This document shows positions 26,451 to 34,622 of a stretch of DNA of 64,000 bases, one piece after another. Every line of letters begins with the position of its first letter. Position 1 is the first letter of the stretch. The position numbers were made by a program, and so were the translations under genes. This DNA comes from Phycisphaerae bacterium. GTDB lineage: Bacteria; Chloroflexota; Anaerolineae; 4572-78; J111. The stretch covers positions 87,038 to 151,037 of the forward strand of contig JANQQF010000106.1 of NCBI GenBank assembly GCA_028285035.1. Reading direction: 5' to 3'. A model generated the notes under the pieces. The model worked only from the letters and a program-made list of their open reading frames with translations. It had not been told where the DNA came from and ran no database searches.

Positions 26451-27949
26451 AAACCGTAAATATCAGTATATTTTTGTTTGATATAGCTAAGGTATGGGGT
26501 TGCCTCTATTGAGTCTGTACCCGTGATGCGTTGGATCAATTGATTGGCCGTGAATTTACGCCCATATTGATGAATGTGTTCTTTGAACCACTCTAATAAT
26601 GTACCAAATTCACCCCGCGCATATTGCTCAGGCAAATCAGGAAGATCCTTTAACGTTTGCTCATAAAATTGTAACGACAATACATTACCCAAGGCGTATG
26701 TTGGGAAATAGCCAATCAACCCTACCGACCAATGAACGTCCTGCAAAACACCTAAGGCAGCGTTGGGTGGGGTTATCCCCAGATAAGACTCCATCTTTGC
26801 ATTCCAAATCTCAGGTAAGTCAGCAATCTTGATTTCTTGTTTAACGAGGGCCTGCTCTAGCTCAAATCGCAAAAAGATGTGAAGGTTGTAGGTCACCTCA
26901 TCAGCTTCAACCCGGATGAATGACGGTTCAACTTTGTTGATGGCCCCATAAAATGTGTCTAACGATACATCCCCAAGCTGCTTTGGAAAATAGGACTGTA
27001 ATTGGGCGTAGTAAAATTGCCAGAAGGGCTTCCCCCGTCCCAACACATTCTCCCATAATCGAGATTGAGACTCGTGTACTCCAAGCGAGGTTCCTCCCGC
27101 TAAGATAGTTCCGTCAAGTGATTGAGCTCCATTTTGCTCATACATCCCGTGACCGCCCTCGTGCAACGTGCCAAACAGCGCGGAGGGAAACATATCTTCA
27201 AAGACCCGTGTCGTCAGACGCACATCATTAATTGAAAAGCTGGTGGTAAATGGGTGAACTGATTTATCTTGGCGACCTCGCTGTAAATCAAAGCCAATCG
27301 CTTCCAAGGCCAACATGCCAAAATCCCATTGAGCTTGTTCCTCAAACGTCTGCTCAAAAATTGAGGCATCAACCGCATCTGATTTCTGAGAAATCGCTTG
27401 GACGAGCGGCACCAGTTCGGCCTTTAACTCATCAAACACGCGATTGACTTCGGCTGTTTTCATGTCCGGCTCAAAATCATCAAGCAGGGCATCATAAATT
27501 GAGTCCTCATAGCCATAGGCCTCTGCTTTTTGAATCGTTAAATCGACAATCTGAGCCAAACTGTCCTGAAATTGAGAAAAATCCTCCGCCTCTCGAGCTT
27601 TTGCCCAAATATGTTGGGCTTTTGAGGTCACCCGGCTCAAGGCTTCCACCAACTCTGTGGAGAGTTTTTGCGCTTTTTCATAGTCACGCTGCGCGACACT
27701 AATCAAGCTGGCCTCATCAGAGCCAGACTCTAGGTCAGCGCCCGCCAAATCTTCTAGCAATACCCCAACTTCATCCGTCGTAAACATCTCATGGGCTAAC
27801 TTGTTTAGTGTGGCAATTTGATTGGCTCTTGCTGAAGCACCCCCCGCAGGCATTAGGACTTGTTGATCCCACTGCAACACCGAGGCCGTGTATCGAAGAT
27901 TCTGGACATCCGCCAGTTTTGTTTTTAGTGTTGATAATTTTTCTTGCAA
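26447..27949 (-). CDS. M32 family metallocarboxypeptidase
   Basis: This 500-aa enzyme removes C-terminal residues from peptides in the cytoplasm. The zinc site is HEGGH (HExxH) in FGTLHEGGHGMYEQN near residue 268, and the third ligand Glu lies in HESQSRLWEN near 298. Other M32 blocks are visible: YDALLDDFEPD near 152 and IRVEADEVTYNLHIFLRFEL near 351. Length matches the family (about 500 aa). It is 52 bp downstream of lepA and overlaps miaA. Confidence 0.95.
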   Translation of the reverse strand: MQEKLSTLKTKLADVQNLRYTASVLQWDQQVLMPAGGASARANQIATLNKLAHEMFTTDEVGVLLEDLAGADLESGSDEASLISVAQRDYEKAQKLSTELVEALSRVTSKAQHIWAKAREAEDFSQFQDSLAQIVDLTIQKAEAYGYEDSIYDALLDDFEPDMKTAEVNRVFDELKAELVPLVQAISQKSDAVDASIFEQTFEEQAQWDFGMLALEAIGFDLQRGRQDKSVHPFTTSFSINDVRLTTRVFEDMFPSALFGTLHEGGHGMYEQNGAQSLDGTILAGGTSLGVHESQSRLWENVLGRGKPFWQFYYAQLQSYFPKQLGDVSLDTFYGAINKVEPSFIRVEADEVTYNLHIFLRFELEQALVKQEIKIADLPEIWNAKMESYLGITPPNAALGVLQDVHWSVGLIGYFPTYALGNVLSLQFYEQTLKDLPDLPEQYARGEFGTLLEWFKEHIHQYGRKFTANQLIQRITGTDSIEATPYLSYIKQKYTDIYGL

Positions 27950-28001
27950 CCCTCAACTCCTCATTGAAAATCGAATTTTTTGGCTTCATTGTCATAAACG
28001 C

Positions 28002-29810
28002 CTAGTCATCATCACCCAATTGAAGCACTGACATAAACGCTTCCTGGGGAATCTCGACGCTGCCAACCATCTTCATCCGTTTCTTACCCTTCTTCTGCTT
28101 CTCCAACAGCTTTCGCTTCCGGGTAATATCCCCCCCGTAACATTTGGCCAAAACATCTTTTCTCATCGCCTTAACGTTCGCTCGGCTAATGATTTTCTTA
28201 CCCAGAGCGGCTTGAATTGGCACCTGGAACATCTGCCGGGGAATAACCTCTTTCAGCTTACTCACCAATTTTTGCCCACGAGGATAGCTGTGCTCCCGAT
28301 GCACAATCAAACTCAGCGCATCAACAATTTCCTCATTAACCAAAACATCTAGCTTGACCAAGTCGCTGGGGCGGTAGTCATCAAATTGATAATCAAGTGA
28401 AGCATAACCACGGGTCACACTTTTGAGCTGATCATAATAGTCGATAACCATTTCAGACAATGGCAAATAGTATTCCATTAAGACCCGCGTTTCATCCAAA
28501 TACTCCATCTGAATGAACTCGCCTCGCCGACGAGTGGTGATTTCCATAATTGGCCCGATGTAATCAGCCGGGGTGTAAACACTGAGCCTCATCCAAGGTT
28601 CAGAGATAGTATCGATATAGGTGGGTTCCGGCATATCTGCTGGATTATCGATTTCGATCGTCTCTCCATCCGTCTTGACAATCTGATACTTCACACTGGG
28701 CGCCGTGGCCAATAAATCAAGATCGTACTCACGCTCCAAGCGCTCTTGAATGATCTCCATATGAAATAATCCCAAAAAGCCAACGCGGAACCCAAACCCA
28801 AGGGCTTGACTCGTTTCCGGTTCGTAGACCAATGAGGCATCATTCAACTGTAATTTTTCCAATGCGTCTTTAAGCAAGGTGTAATCTTCTGCTTCGGTGG
28901 GGTAGAAGCCCGCAAAAACCATCGGTTTCACCGACTCATAGCCAGCTAAGGCCTCAATATCATTGCGAGACTCACGTCGGGTTACGGTATCGCCGACTCG
29001 TACATCTTGAATGGTTTTAAGACCGGTCGCGATATAACCAACCTCACCTGCATTCAGTTGCTTGATCGGGGTCATCCGAGGCCCAAAAACGCCAATTTCA
29101 ATCGGGTCAACATTTCGGTCAGTGGCTAAAAGGGTCAGATTATCACCCTTTTTCAGGCTACCATCAACCACTCGGATATAGGCAATCACGCCCTTAAAAG
29201 GGTCGTAATGACTATCAAAAATCAAAGCCCGCAGGGGTGCTTCCGCCTCGCCTTTTGGGGTAGGGATACGCTCAACCAGTCGCTCTAGTAAATCATCGAT
29301 CCCAATGCCTGTTTTAGCGCTTACTGGCATCACATCCAAAGCATCAATGCCGATCAAATCTTCGATTTCTTGAGCAATTTCATCGGGGCGCGCTGAGGGT
29401 AAATCAATTTTATTAACTACGGGCACGATTTCAAGATCATAATCCAAAGCCAAGTAGAGATTGGCCAGCGTCTGGGCTTCAGTGCCCTGGGTAGCATCAA
29501 CTACCAGAATTGCTCCCTCACAGGCTGCAATAGCCCGACTAACTTCATAGGTAAAATCCACGTGACCAGGCGTATCGATCAAGTTCAGCTGATAGGTTTC
29601 GCCATCTTTGGCATTATAAGACATCCGCACCGCAGAAGCCTTAATCGTCACCCCTTTTTCGCGCTCCAGGTCCATCCCATCCAAAAACTGCTCTTGCATC
29701 TCACGTTCAGAAATCGTTCCCGTCGTCTGCAACAATCGGTCTGCTAAAGTACTTTTACCGTGATCGATATGGGCGATAATACAAAAATTTTTTATATGTG
29801 ATTGGTTCAT
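28002..29810 (-). CDS. lepA: elongation factor 4 (back-translocating GTPase)
   Basis: This 602-aa protein has the G1 motif AHIDHGKST (13-21), G3 DTPGHVDF and G4 NKID of the translational GTPases. It also has the LepA-specific C-terminal domain ([20 protein letters not shown]: here [20 protein letters not shown]) ending in [17 protein letters not shown]. LepA acts on ribosomes that have mistranslocated or stalled. It is the first of three minus-strand genes. The full canonical length and all domains are present. Confidence 0.98.
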   Translation of the reverse strand: MNQSHIKNFCIIAHIDHGKSTLADRLLQTTGTISEREMQEQFLDGMDLEREKGVTIKASAVRMSYNAKDGETYQLNLIDTPGHVDFTYEVSRAIAACEGAILVVDATQGTEAQTLANLYLALDYDLEIVPVVNKIDLPSARPDEIAQEIEDLIGIDALDVMPVSAKTGIGIDDLLERLVERIPTPKGEAEAPLRALIFDSHYDPFKGVIAYIRVVDGSLKKGDNLTLLATDRNVDPIEIGVFGPRMTPIKQLNAGEVGYIATGLKTIQDVRVGDTVTRRESRNDIEALAGYESVKPMVFAGFYPTEAEDYTLLKDALEKLQLNDASLVYEPETSQALGFGFRVGFLGLFHMEIIQERLEREYDLDLLATAPSVKYQIVKTDGETIEIDNPADMPEPTYIDTISEPWMRLSVYTPADYIGPIMEITTRRRGEFIQMEYLDETRVLMEYYLPLSEMVIDYYDQLKSVTRGYASLDYQFDDYRPSDLVKLDVLVNEEIVDALSLIVHREHSYPRGQKLVSKLKEVIPRQMFQVPIQAALGKKIISRANVKAMRKDVLAKCYGGDITRKRKLLEKQKKGKKRMKMVGSVEIPQEAFMSVLQLGDDD

Positions 29811-30116
29811 CTATTTTTATGAGCCTATTTTAGTTACTAGTAAATTTAGAAACTGGAGATTTCTTCCATCCCCAATCTCATTTTTCCCAAAAATTATCTG
29901 AGCAATTATACAACAAGGTCAATAGAATTAAAAGTGAAATTAGGAATGCGGCAGATAAAGATCACTTCGTCATGTTGACAAGCTGTGGTAAAATATCGAT
30001 CTATTTGTAGACATATGTGAAATTTAGAGGCTACAAAGACCTGGGACATTCGACACCATCTTTGTCTGATAAATAAATGCAGAAGTATTACCCCCAAATT
30101 TCAATATAAAGTACCC
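29811..30116. other. 306-bp divergent intergenic region
   Basis: It separates lepA (minus) from the helicase gene (plus). It holds a degenerate copy of the AATCTCC repeat (about 29846-29882) and otherwise A+T-rich sequence. Promoters for both directions are expected, but no convincing pair was found. Confidence 0.6.
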
Positions 30117-32438
30117 ATGAACCCTTCATCTTTTCTTAACCACATAAAACATCAAAGCTTTTTTCACGACCAACTGTCGCATATTGAGCGGCTTGGAGCC
30201 CAACGCGCGCGATACGAATCGCTGGAACGACCGCTATTGCGACCGCTGGTTGAAGCTGTTCAAGCAAAAGGCACGCAAAAGCTCTATCTGCATCAGGCCC
30301 AGGCAATAAACCAGATCCGTGATGGGAAAGATGTGGTTGTCGCCACAGGGACGGCGAGTGGCAAGACACTTTGCTACAACCTCCCCATCCTCGAAGCGGT
30401 GATGCAAGGGTATGACACCCGCGCGTTTTATTTGTTCCCAACTAAAGCCCTGGCCCACGATCAACTCCGATCTCTCAAATCTCTGGTTGATCATACAAAA
30501 ACGGCCCTTAAACAAAATCCCAACGGACGCCGTTATACGTTGCCCCAATTTGGCACCTATGACGGCGATACGTCGCAAAATAGCCGAGGACGATTGCGTC
30601 GTGAGGGCAACATCATTTTGACCAATCCCGATATGCTTCACGTTGGTATCTTGCCCAACCATCGGCTATGGGAGAATTTTCTACGAAACCTAAAGTTTGT
30701 CGTGGTAGATGAAGCGCATATTTATCGCGGGGTGTTTGGCAGCCATGTTGCGGTCATTTTCCGCCGTTTGTGGCGATTGTGCCAAATGTACGGCAGTCGT
30801 CCGCAATTTATCTGCTGCTCCGCCACCATTGCCAATCCTGGAGAGCATATCGAGCGCCTGACAGGGCAACGTCCCATTGTGGTTGATGACGATGGCGCCC
30901 CCCGTGCCCCCAAACAATTCGTGTTGTGGAATCCGCCCTTTGTGGATCAGAAGAAGAGTGCTCGACGCAGCCCGAACGGGGAAGCGGCCAATCTCTTTGC
31001 TGAAATGACTCGCCAACGGATTCGCAATATCACCTTTACCAAAGCGCGGGTTGTGGCCGAGTTGATTTTGAATTATGCCCGACAAACGCTGGACCAAACT
31101 GATCCTGACCTCAAAAATCGCATCGCCTCCTATCGGGCTGGATATCTGGCCGATCAGCGGCGCGAGATTGAGTCCTCCTTATTTCAGGGGCAGCTCATTG
31201 GGGTAACCGCCACCTCAGCTCTCGAATTGGGGGTGGATGTGGGCGATTTGGATGCAACTATTTCGGTCGGCTATCCTGGCACTGTGGCCAGCCTCTGGCA
31301 ACAGGCAGGGCGGGCGGGCCGCAGCAATAGCAGTTCTCTAGCAATTCTGGTTGGGCTGGACAATCCACTTGATCAATATTTTATGCGGCACCCCGAACAA
31401 CTCTTTGGTCGACCACACGAACACGCCCTGATTGATCCGAGCAACATCTACATTTTGGAAAAGCATTTGCCTTGTGCCGCCCACGAGCAACCGCTGAGCA
31501 CAGATGATGAACCAATTTTTGGCCGCAGCTTTATTGAAGCGATGGTCCAACTTGAGGAAGCCGGCACACTCCTGTATCAGACCGATCACGATCGGTGGTA
31601 TTATACTGGTAAAGATTACCCCTCGCAGGGCTTTAGCATCCGCAGCGTCGGCAGCCGCCCCGTAGTGCTCATCGATGGTAGTCAAAAGGGTAAACAGATT
31701 GAGGAGATGGATGAAGGCTCGGCCTTGAGCCGAGTGCACCCCGGCGCAATTTATCTGCATCAGGGGGACAACTACATCGTCACGGAATTGGATTTGCAGA
31801 AGGCCCAAGCCACGCTTCAACCAGCCCAGGTCGATTACTACACCCAAGCCAGTGAGCAGAGCAACATCAACATCGTCAAGTCCCATATGCATCGCCAATT
31901 GCCGACCACAACGGCCTATTGGGGCAGTGTTCGGGTCAGCCAGCAGGTGGTAGGCTACCGACGGGTACGTCAATTTAGCGAAGCCAATTTGGGCGAAATC
32001 CCATTGGATATGCCCGTCAACCTGTTTGAAACCAAGGCCCTGTGGTGGGATGTGCCCATTGAGTGGGCCACACATCTCAATCGGCGGGGCTGGGATTTTA
32101 TGGGCGGCATTCACGCCGTTGAACACGCCGCGATTGGGATGCTGCCGCTATTTGCGATGTGCGATCGTTGGGACATTGGCGGTCTGTCCACCCCAATGCA
32201 TCCCGACACCGAACAGCCTCAAATTTTCATCTACGATGGCTATCCCGGTGGTGTTGGTATCACTGAGCAAGGCTTCAATCTCCTCCTCGATTTATGGGAA
32301 GCCACGCTGGCCACCATCAAAGAATGTCCTTGCGAAGATGGTTGCCCCAGTTGCATCTATAGCCCCAAATGTGGGAACAATAACTCTCCTTTAGATAAAA
32401 AAGCAGCGATTTGGATTTTGGAGTCGCTCCTGAGGTAA
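30117..32438 (+). CDS. MrfA/YprA-like DEAH-box helicase with DUF1998 and zinc cluster
   Basis: This 773-aa SF2 helicase has Walker A ATGTASGKT (near 77), DEAH in VVVDEAHIYRG (near 199), motif III CCSATI, and C-terminal motifs TATSALELGVDVG and QQAGRAGRSN. A DUF1998 domain follows, ending with four clustered cysteines (CPCEDGCPSC, then CGNN). The architecture equals Bacillus YprA/MrfA, which acts in mitomycin C lesion repair with the exonuclease MrfB. No MrfB-like gene is adjacent. The gene is G+C-richer than its surroundings. It overlaps the ribosome-binding site of the next gene, so the two are coupled. Confidence 0.93.
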   Translation: MNPSSFLNHIKHQSFFHDQLSHIERLGAQRARYESLERPLLRPLVEAVQAKGTQKLYLHQAQAINQIRDGKDVVVATGTASGKTLCYNLPILEAVMQGYDTRAFYLFPTKALAHDQLRSLKSLVDHTKTALKQNPNGRRYTLPQFGTYDGDTSQNSRGRLRREGNIILTNPDMLHVGILPNHRLWENFLRNLKFVVVDEAHIYRGVFGSHVAVIFRRLWRLCQMYGSRPQFICCSATIANPGEHIERLTGQRPIVVDDDGAPRAPKQFVLWNPPFVDQKKSARRSPNGEAANLFAEMTRQRIRNITFTKARVVAELILNYARQTLDQTDPDLKNRIASYRAGYLADQRREIESSLFQGQLIGVTATSALELGVDVGDLDATISVGYPGTVASLWQQAGRAGRSNSSSLAILVGLDNPLDQYFMRHPEQLFGRPHEHALIDPSNIYILEKHLPCAAHEQPLSTDDEPIFGRSFIEAMVQLEEAGTLLYQTDHDRWYYTGKDYPSQGFSIRSVGSRPVVLIDGSQKGKQIEEMDEGSALSRVHPGAIYLHQGDNYIVTELDLQKAQATLQPAQVDYYTQASEQSNINIVKSHMHRQLPTTTAYWGSVRVSQQVVGYRRVRQFSEANLGEIPLDMPVNLFETKALWWDVPIEWATHLNRRGWDFMGGIHAVEHAAIGMLPLFAMCDRWDIGGLSTPMHPDTEQPQIFIYDGYPGGVGITEQGFNLLLDLWEATLATIKECPCEDGCPSCIYSPKCGNNNSPLDKKAAIWILESLLR

Positions 32439-32440
32439 AG

Positions 32441-33310
32441 ATGCAGGTAACCTTATTAGGCACTGGAACCCCAACCAGTCCGCAACGTTTTCAGAGTTCG
32501 GTTCTCGTTGAGATAGGTGACGATAAATTGTTATTTGATGCAGGTCGAGGCACTGTTCATCAGCTATATCAAGCTGAGGTTGATCTTGAGCATGTCAATC
32601 CTGTATTCATTACCCATCACCATTTTGATCATATCAATGACCTGTTTGATGTCATCATTTCCACAGCGATGGCTGGCCGTCAACGTCCCTTAAATATCTA
32701 TGGACCAACCGGAACAAACAAAATTGTTCGGGCTTTACTTGAGCAAGTGTATGCTCAGGATATTCGTTTTCGGATTGAAGAAGACAAAGACATGCAGCGC
32801 AATGGGGGAAGTTGGGATGAACAGCCTGAAGCCATTTCTCGGGTTGATACGCAAGATGTCGGACCAGGCTTAGTGGCCGAAACAGAAAATTGGCAGGTGT
32901 TTGCCGATTACGTCAGACATGGTGACTTCAAACACGCCCCTGATTTTGAATGGTATTGTCTGGGGTATCGGATTGAGGCCAAAGGTAAAATCATCACAAT
33001 TAGTGGGGATACTGTGCCCTGCGAGGGTATTGTCAAACTGGCCAGAAATGCTGACTTACTGGTGCAATGTTGTCATTTGCCCAAACGTTTGGTCACTAAT
33101 CCGGCGATGGTCTATTTCACGGACTCGATCATACCTTCCTCTGGGGAAGTGGGGCATATTGCCACTGAAGCTGGTGTCAAACGAATGGTCCTCACCCATC
33201 TCAGTCCAGCCATCACACCCGATAATTTTTCAGAAATTCTTGATGATGTTCAAGAAGATTATCAGGGTGAAGTATTGCTTGGGCACGATTTAATGAGGAT
33301 TGAAGTGTAA
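32441..33310 (+). CDS. MBL-fold hydrolase (RNase Z-like)
   Basis: This 289-aa metallo-beta-lactamase-fold protein has the zinc motif THHHFDHIND (HxHxDH) near residue 64, ISGDT near 190 and a late His in VLTHLSP near 253. The shape is of the tRNase Z/arylsulfatase-type branch. The start at 32441 was chosen because GAGGTAA, overlapping the helicase stop, is a ribosome-binding site 3-9 bp before it; an upstream start would lie within the helicase gene. The substrate is unknown (RNA 3' ends or phosphodiesters are typical). Confidence 0.9.
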   Translation: MQVTLLGTGTPTSPQRFQSSVLVEIGDDKLLFDAGRGTVHQLYQAEVDLEHVNPVFITHHHFDHINDLFDVIISTAMAGRQRPLNIYGPTGTNKIVRALLEQVYAQDIRFRIEEDKDMQRNGGSWDEQPEAISRVDTQDVGPGLVAETENWQVFADYVRHGDFKHAPDFEWYCLGYRIEAKGKIITISGDTVPCEGIVKLARNADLLVQCCHLPKRLVTNPAMVYFTDSIIPSSGEVGHIATEAGVKRMVLTHLSPAITPDNFSEILDDVQEDYQGEVLLGHDLMRIEV

Positions 33311-33564
33311 TAACACGTAGCAGAGATTGCTAACTTCGTTGTCAATCTAAAATATGAGATTAGCAACCTTGGTTACAAAACCCCTTTTTTACATCATTCA
33401 ACCCAACCTTTATTTAGCCGCAATATCCCTCAAAAATTTGGACAAAATCCAAGAAATTCTTCAAAATCCGCACCCCTCCTGACCTCGGCTTAAATCGAAA
33501 AATTCCCACGACACTAAAACAACCAAAATATTAATTTTTTAAGGTTAACAACCAAAAGTTCCTC

Positions 33565-33593
33565 TTGTCAACTGACATAAAACAGTGTATACT
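33565..33593 (+). promoter_or_regulatory. promoter of nrdR
   Basis: TTGTCA (33565-33570), a 17-bp spacer and TATACT (33588-33593). The predicted start near 33600 leaves about 350 nt before the nrdR ATG. Confidence 0.6.
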
Positions 33594-33884
33594 TGTCTTG
33601 CTTTTGCCACGAGATGTCGTGTAGAGGTGGGGTACACCACAACATCTAGTGCTAAAACACTTCACATAAATAAAAAACTAAGCCATGAATTTTAACAATA
33701 TTTTGTCGGTCTCACACGCGAACAAATGTACTAAACTAGCGGCTTTCAGCCGATTTGTTTATGATTCACCTGAGACTTTTTCCCAAAATTTGGGAGCATC
33801 ACAAGGCACAAAACAGCCAAGCTGGTTGATGAAATTTATCTTATTAAAACTTTAGATTTGGGGTGGGAAAATTCCACCTAATTC

Positions 33885-33922
33885 GGTGACATCGGGTGAT
33901 TTTAGGCCGCGTCACCTTTTTT
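33885..33922 (+). terminator. candidate attenuator before nrdR
   Basis: GGTGAC (33885-33890) and GTCACC (33911-33916) form a 6-bp stem around a 20-nt loop and are followed at once by six T (33917-33922). It lies in the leader only about 10 bases before the GAGAGAGG ribosome-binding site of nrdR, so it can only regulate nrdR, not end the previous transcript alone. The large loop makes the stem weak. Confidence 0.45.
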
Positions 33923-33949
33923 ATGTAAAAGTGAGAGAGGTTCAAACGT

Positions 33950-34459
33950 ATGAAATGCCCATTCTGTGGTGCCCTTAGTAAACAGATAAAAGTTATTGAC
34001 ACCCGCGAGGTGGCCGATGGCATCCGCCGTCGCCGTCAATGCGAGGATTGTGATCAACGGTTCACCACGTATGAACGAATTGCGAGTATGAACCTGCTTG
34101 TTGTTAAACGGGATGGTCGTCGTGAAGAATTTGATCGGGAGAAGTTGGTCAAAAGTATGCGTATTGCCTGTTCAAAACGTCCCGTTTCAAGTGCATCTAT
34201 TGATGGCGCAGCTAAAGATATTGAAGCCAAGCTATATGCCTTGGGCAAAAGCGAAATCAACAGCTTGAAAGTTGGCGAGATGGTGATGGACAGCCTGCAA
34301 GACATTGATGATGTGGCCTATGTGCGTTTTGCCTCGGTTTATCGCCGATTCCGCGATGTGGACAGCATTGCCGAAGAAATTCAACAGCTTCAGGCCCGCC
34401 GCCGCCGAGAGGAAGAGCTTAAGAATCAAATGCCTTTACCGATCGGCGATGAGGAATAG
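33950..34459 (+). CDS. nrdR: transcriptional repressor NrdR
   Basis: This 169-aa regulator senses ATP/dATP and represses ribonucleotide reductase genes. It has an N-terminal zinc ribbon, CPFC then CEDCDQRF (residues 3-6 and 31-38), with IDTREVADGIRRRRQCEDC, and an ATP-cone domain (about 49-139; VKRDGRREEFDREKLVKSM). Length is standard (about 150-170 aa). It is placed 163 bp before nrdJ in the same direction, and its leader carries a possible attenuator. Confidence 0.97.
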   Translation: MKCPFCGALSKQIKVIDTREVADGIRRRRQCEDCDQRFTTYERIASMNLLVVKRDGRREEFDREKLVKSMRIACSKRPVSSASIDGAAKDIEAKLYALGKSEINSLKVGEMVMDSLQDIDDVAYVRFASVYRRFRDVDSIAEEIQQLQARRRREEELKNQMPLPIGDEE

Positions 34460-34520
34460 CAAATAGCAAAATCTTAGGTATTAGGTTTTGTTTTATTTAT
34501 ATATCAAAACTTTAAGGAAA

Positions 34521-34591
34521 TTAGAGATTACAGGTTAGAGATTGTGTTGCTGTGTTACAGAGTCTCCAATCTCCCCATCTCCAATCTCCTA
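34521..34591. repeat. AATCTCC-family repeat between nrdR and nrdJ
   Basis: TTAGAGATTACAGGTTAGAG on the left and CTCCAATCTCC words on the right form imperfect inverted arms, the same family as the repeat at 13-56. It fills most of the gap between nrdR and nrdJ and could affect co-transcription. Confidence 0.6.
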
Positions 34592-34622
34592 AACCAGTCA
34601 ACCATTGAGGAGAGATTTTATT

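Larger units (their letters stand above)
33311..33949. other. 639-bp intergenic region with long structured nrdR leader
   Basis: No gene is seen. A promoter at 33565-33593 would give a leader of about 350 nt. This leader has several hairpins: CACGA/TCGTG (33608-33621), GGTG/CACC (33626-33638), CGGCT/AGCCG (about 33741-33753), CCCAAA/TTTGGG (about 33782-33794), GGTGG/CCACC (33862-33878) and the terminator-like element at 33885-33922. ACAATATTTTGT (33695-33706) loosely resembles an NrdR box. No known riboswitch core was recognised. Confidence 0.6.

Noticed and set aside
31338..32126. 262-codon open frame on the minus strand within the helicase gene
   Set aside because: It lies opposite a helicase gene with clear motifs and has no own ribosome-binding site or domain; long antisense frames are common in G+C-richer genes.
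33720..33731. GAACAAATGTAC as a third SOS-like site in the nrdR leader
   Set aside because: One mismatch to GAACnnnnGTTC; about twenty such near matches are expected by chance in 64 kb and no clear promoter overlaps it.
33600..33949. Cobalamin riboswitch before nrdR/nrdJ
   Set aside because: The conserved B12-box bases were not found, although hairpins exist; the leader is kept as unclassified.
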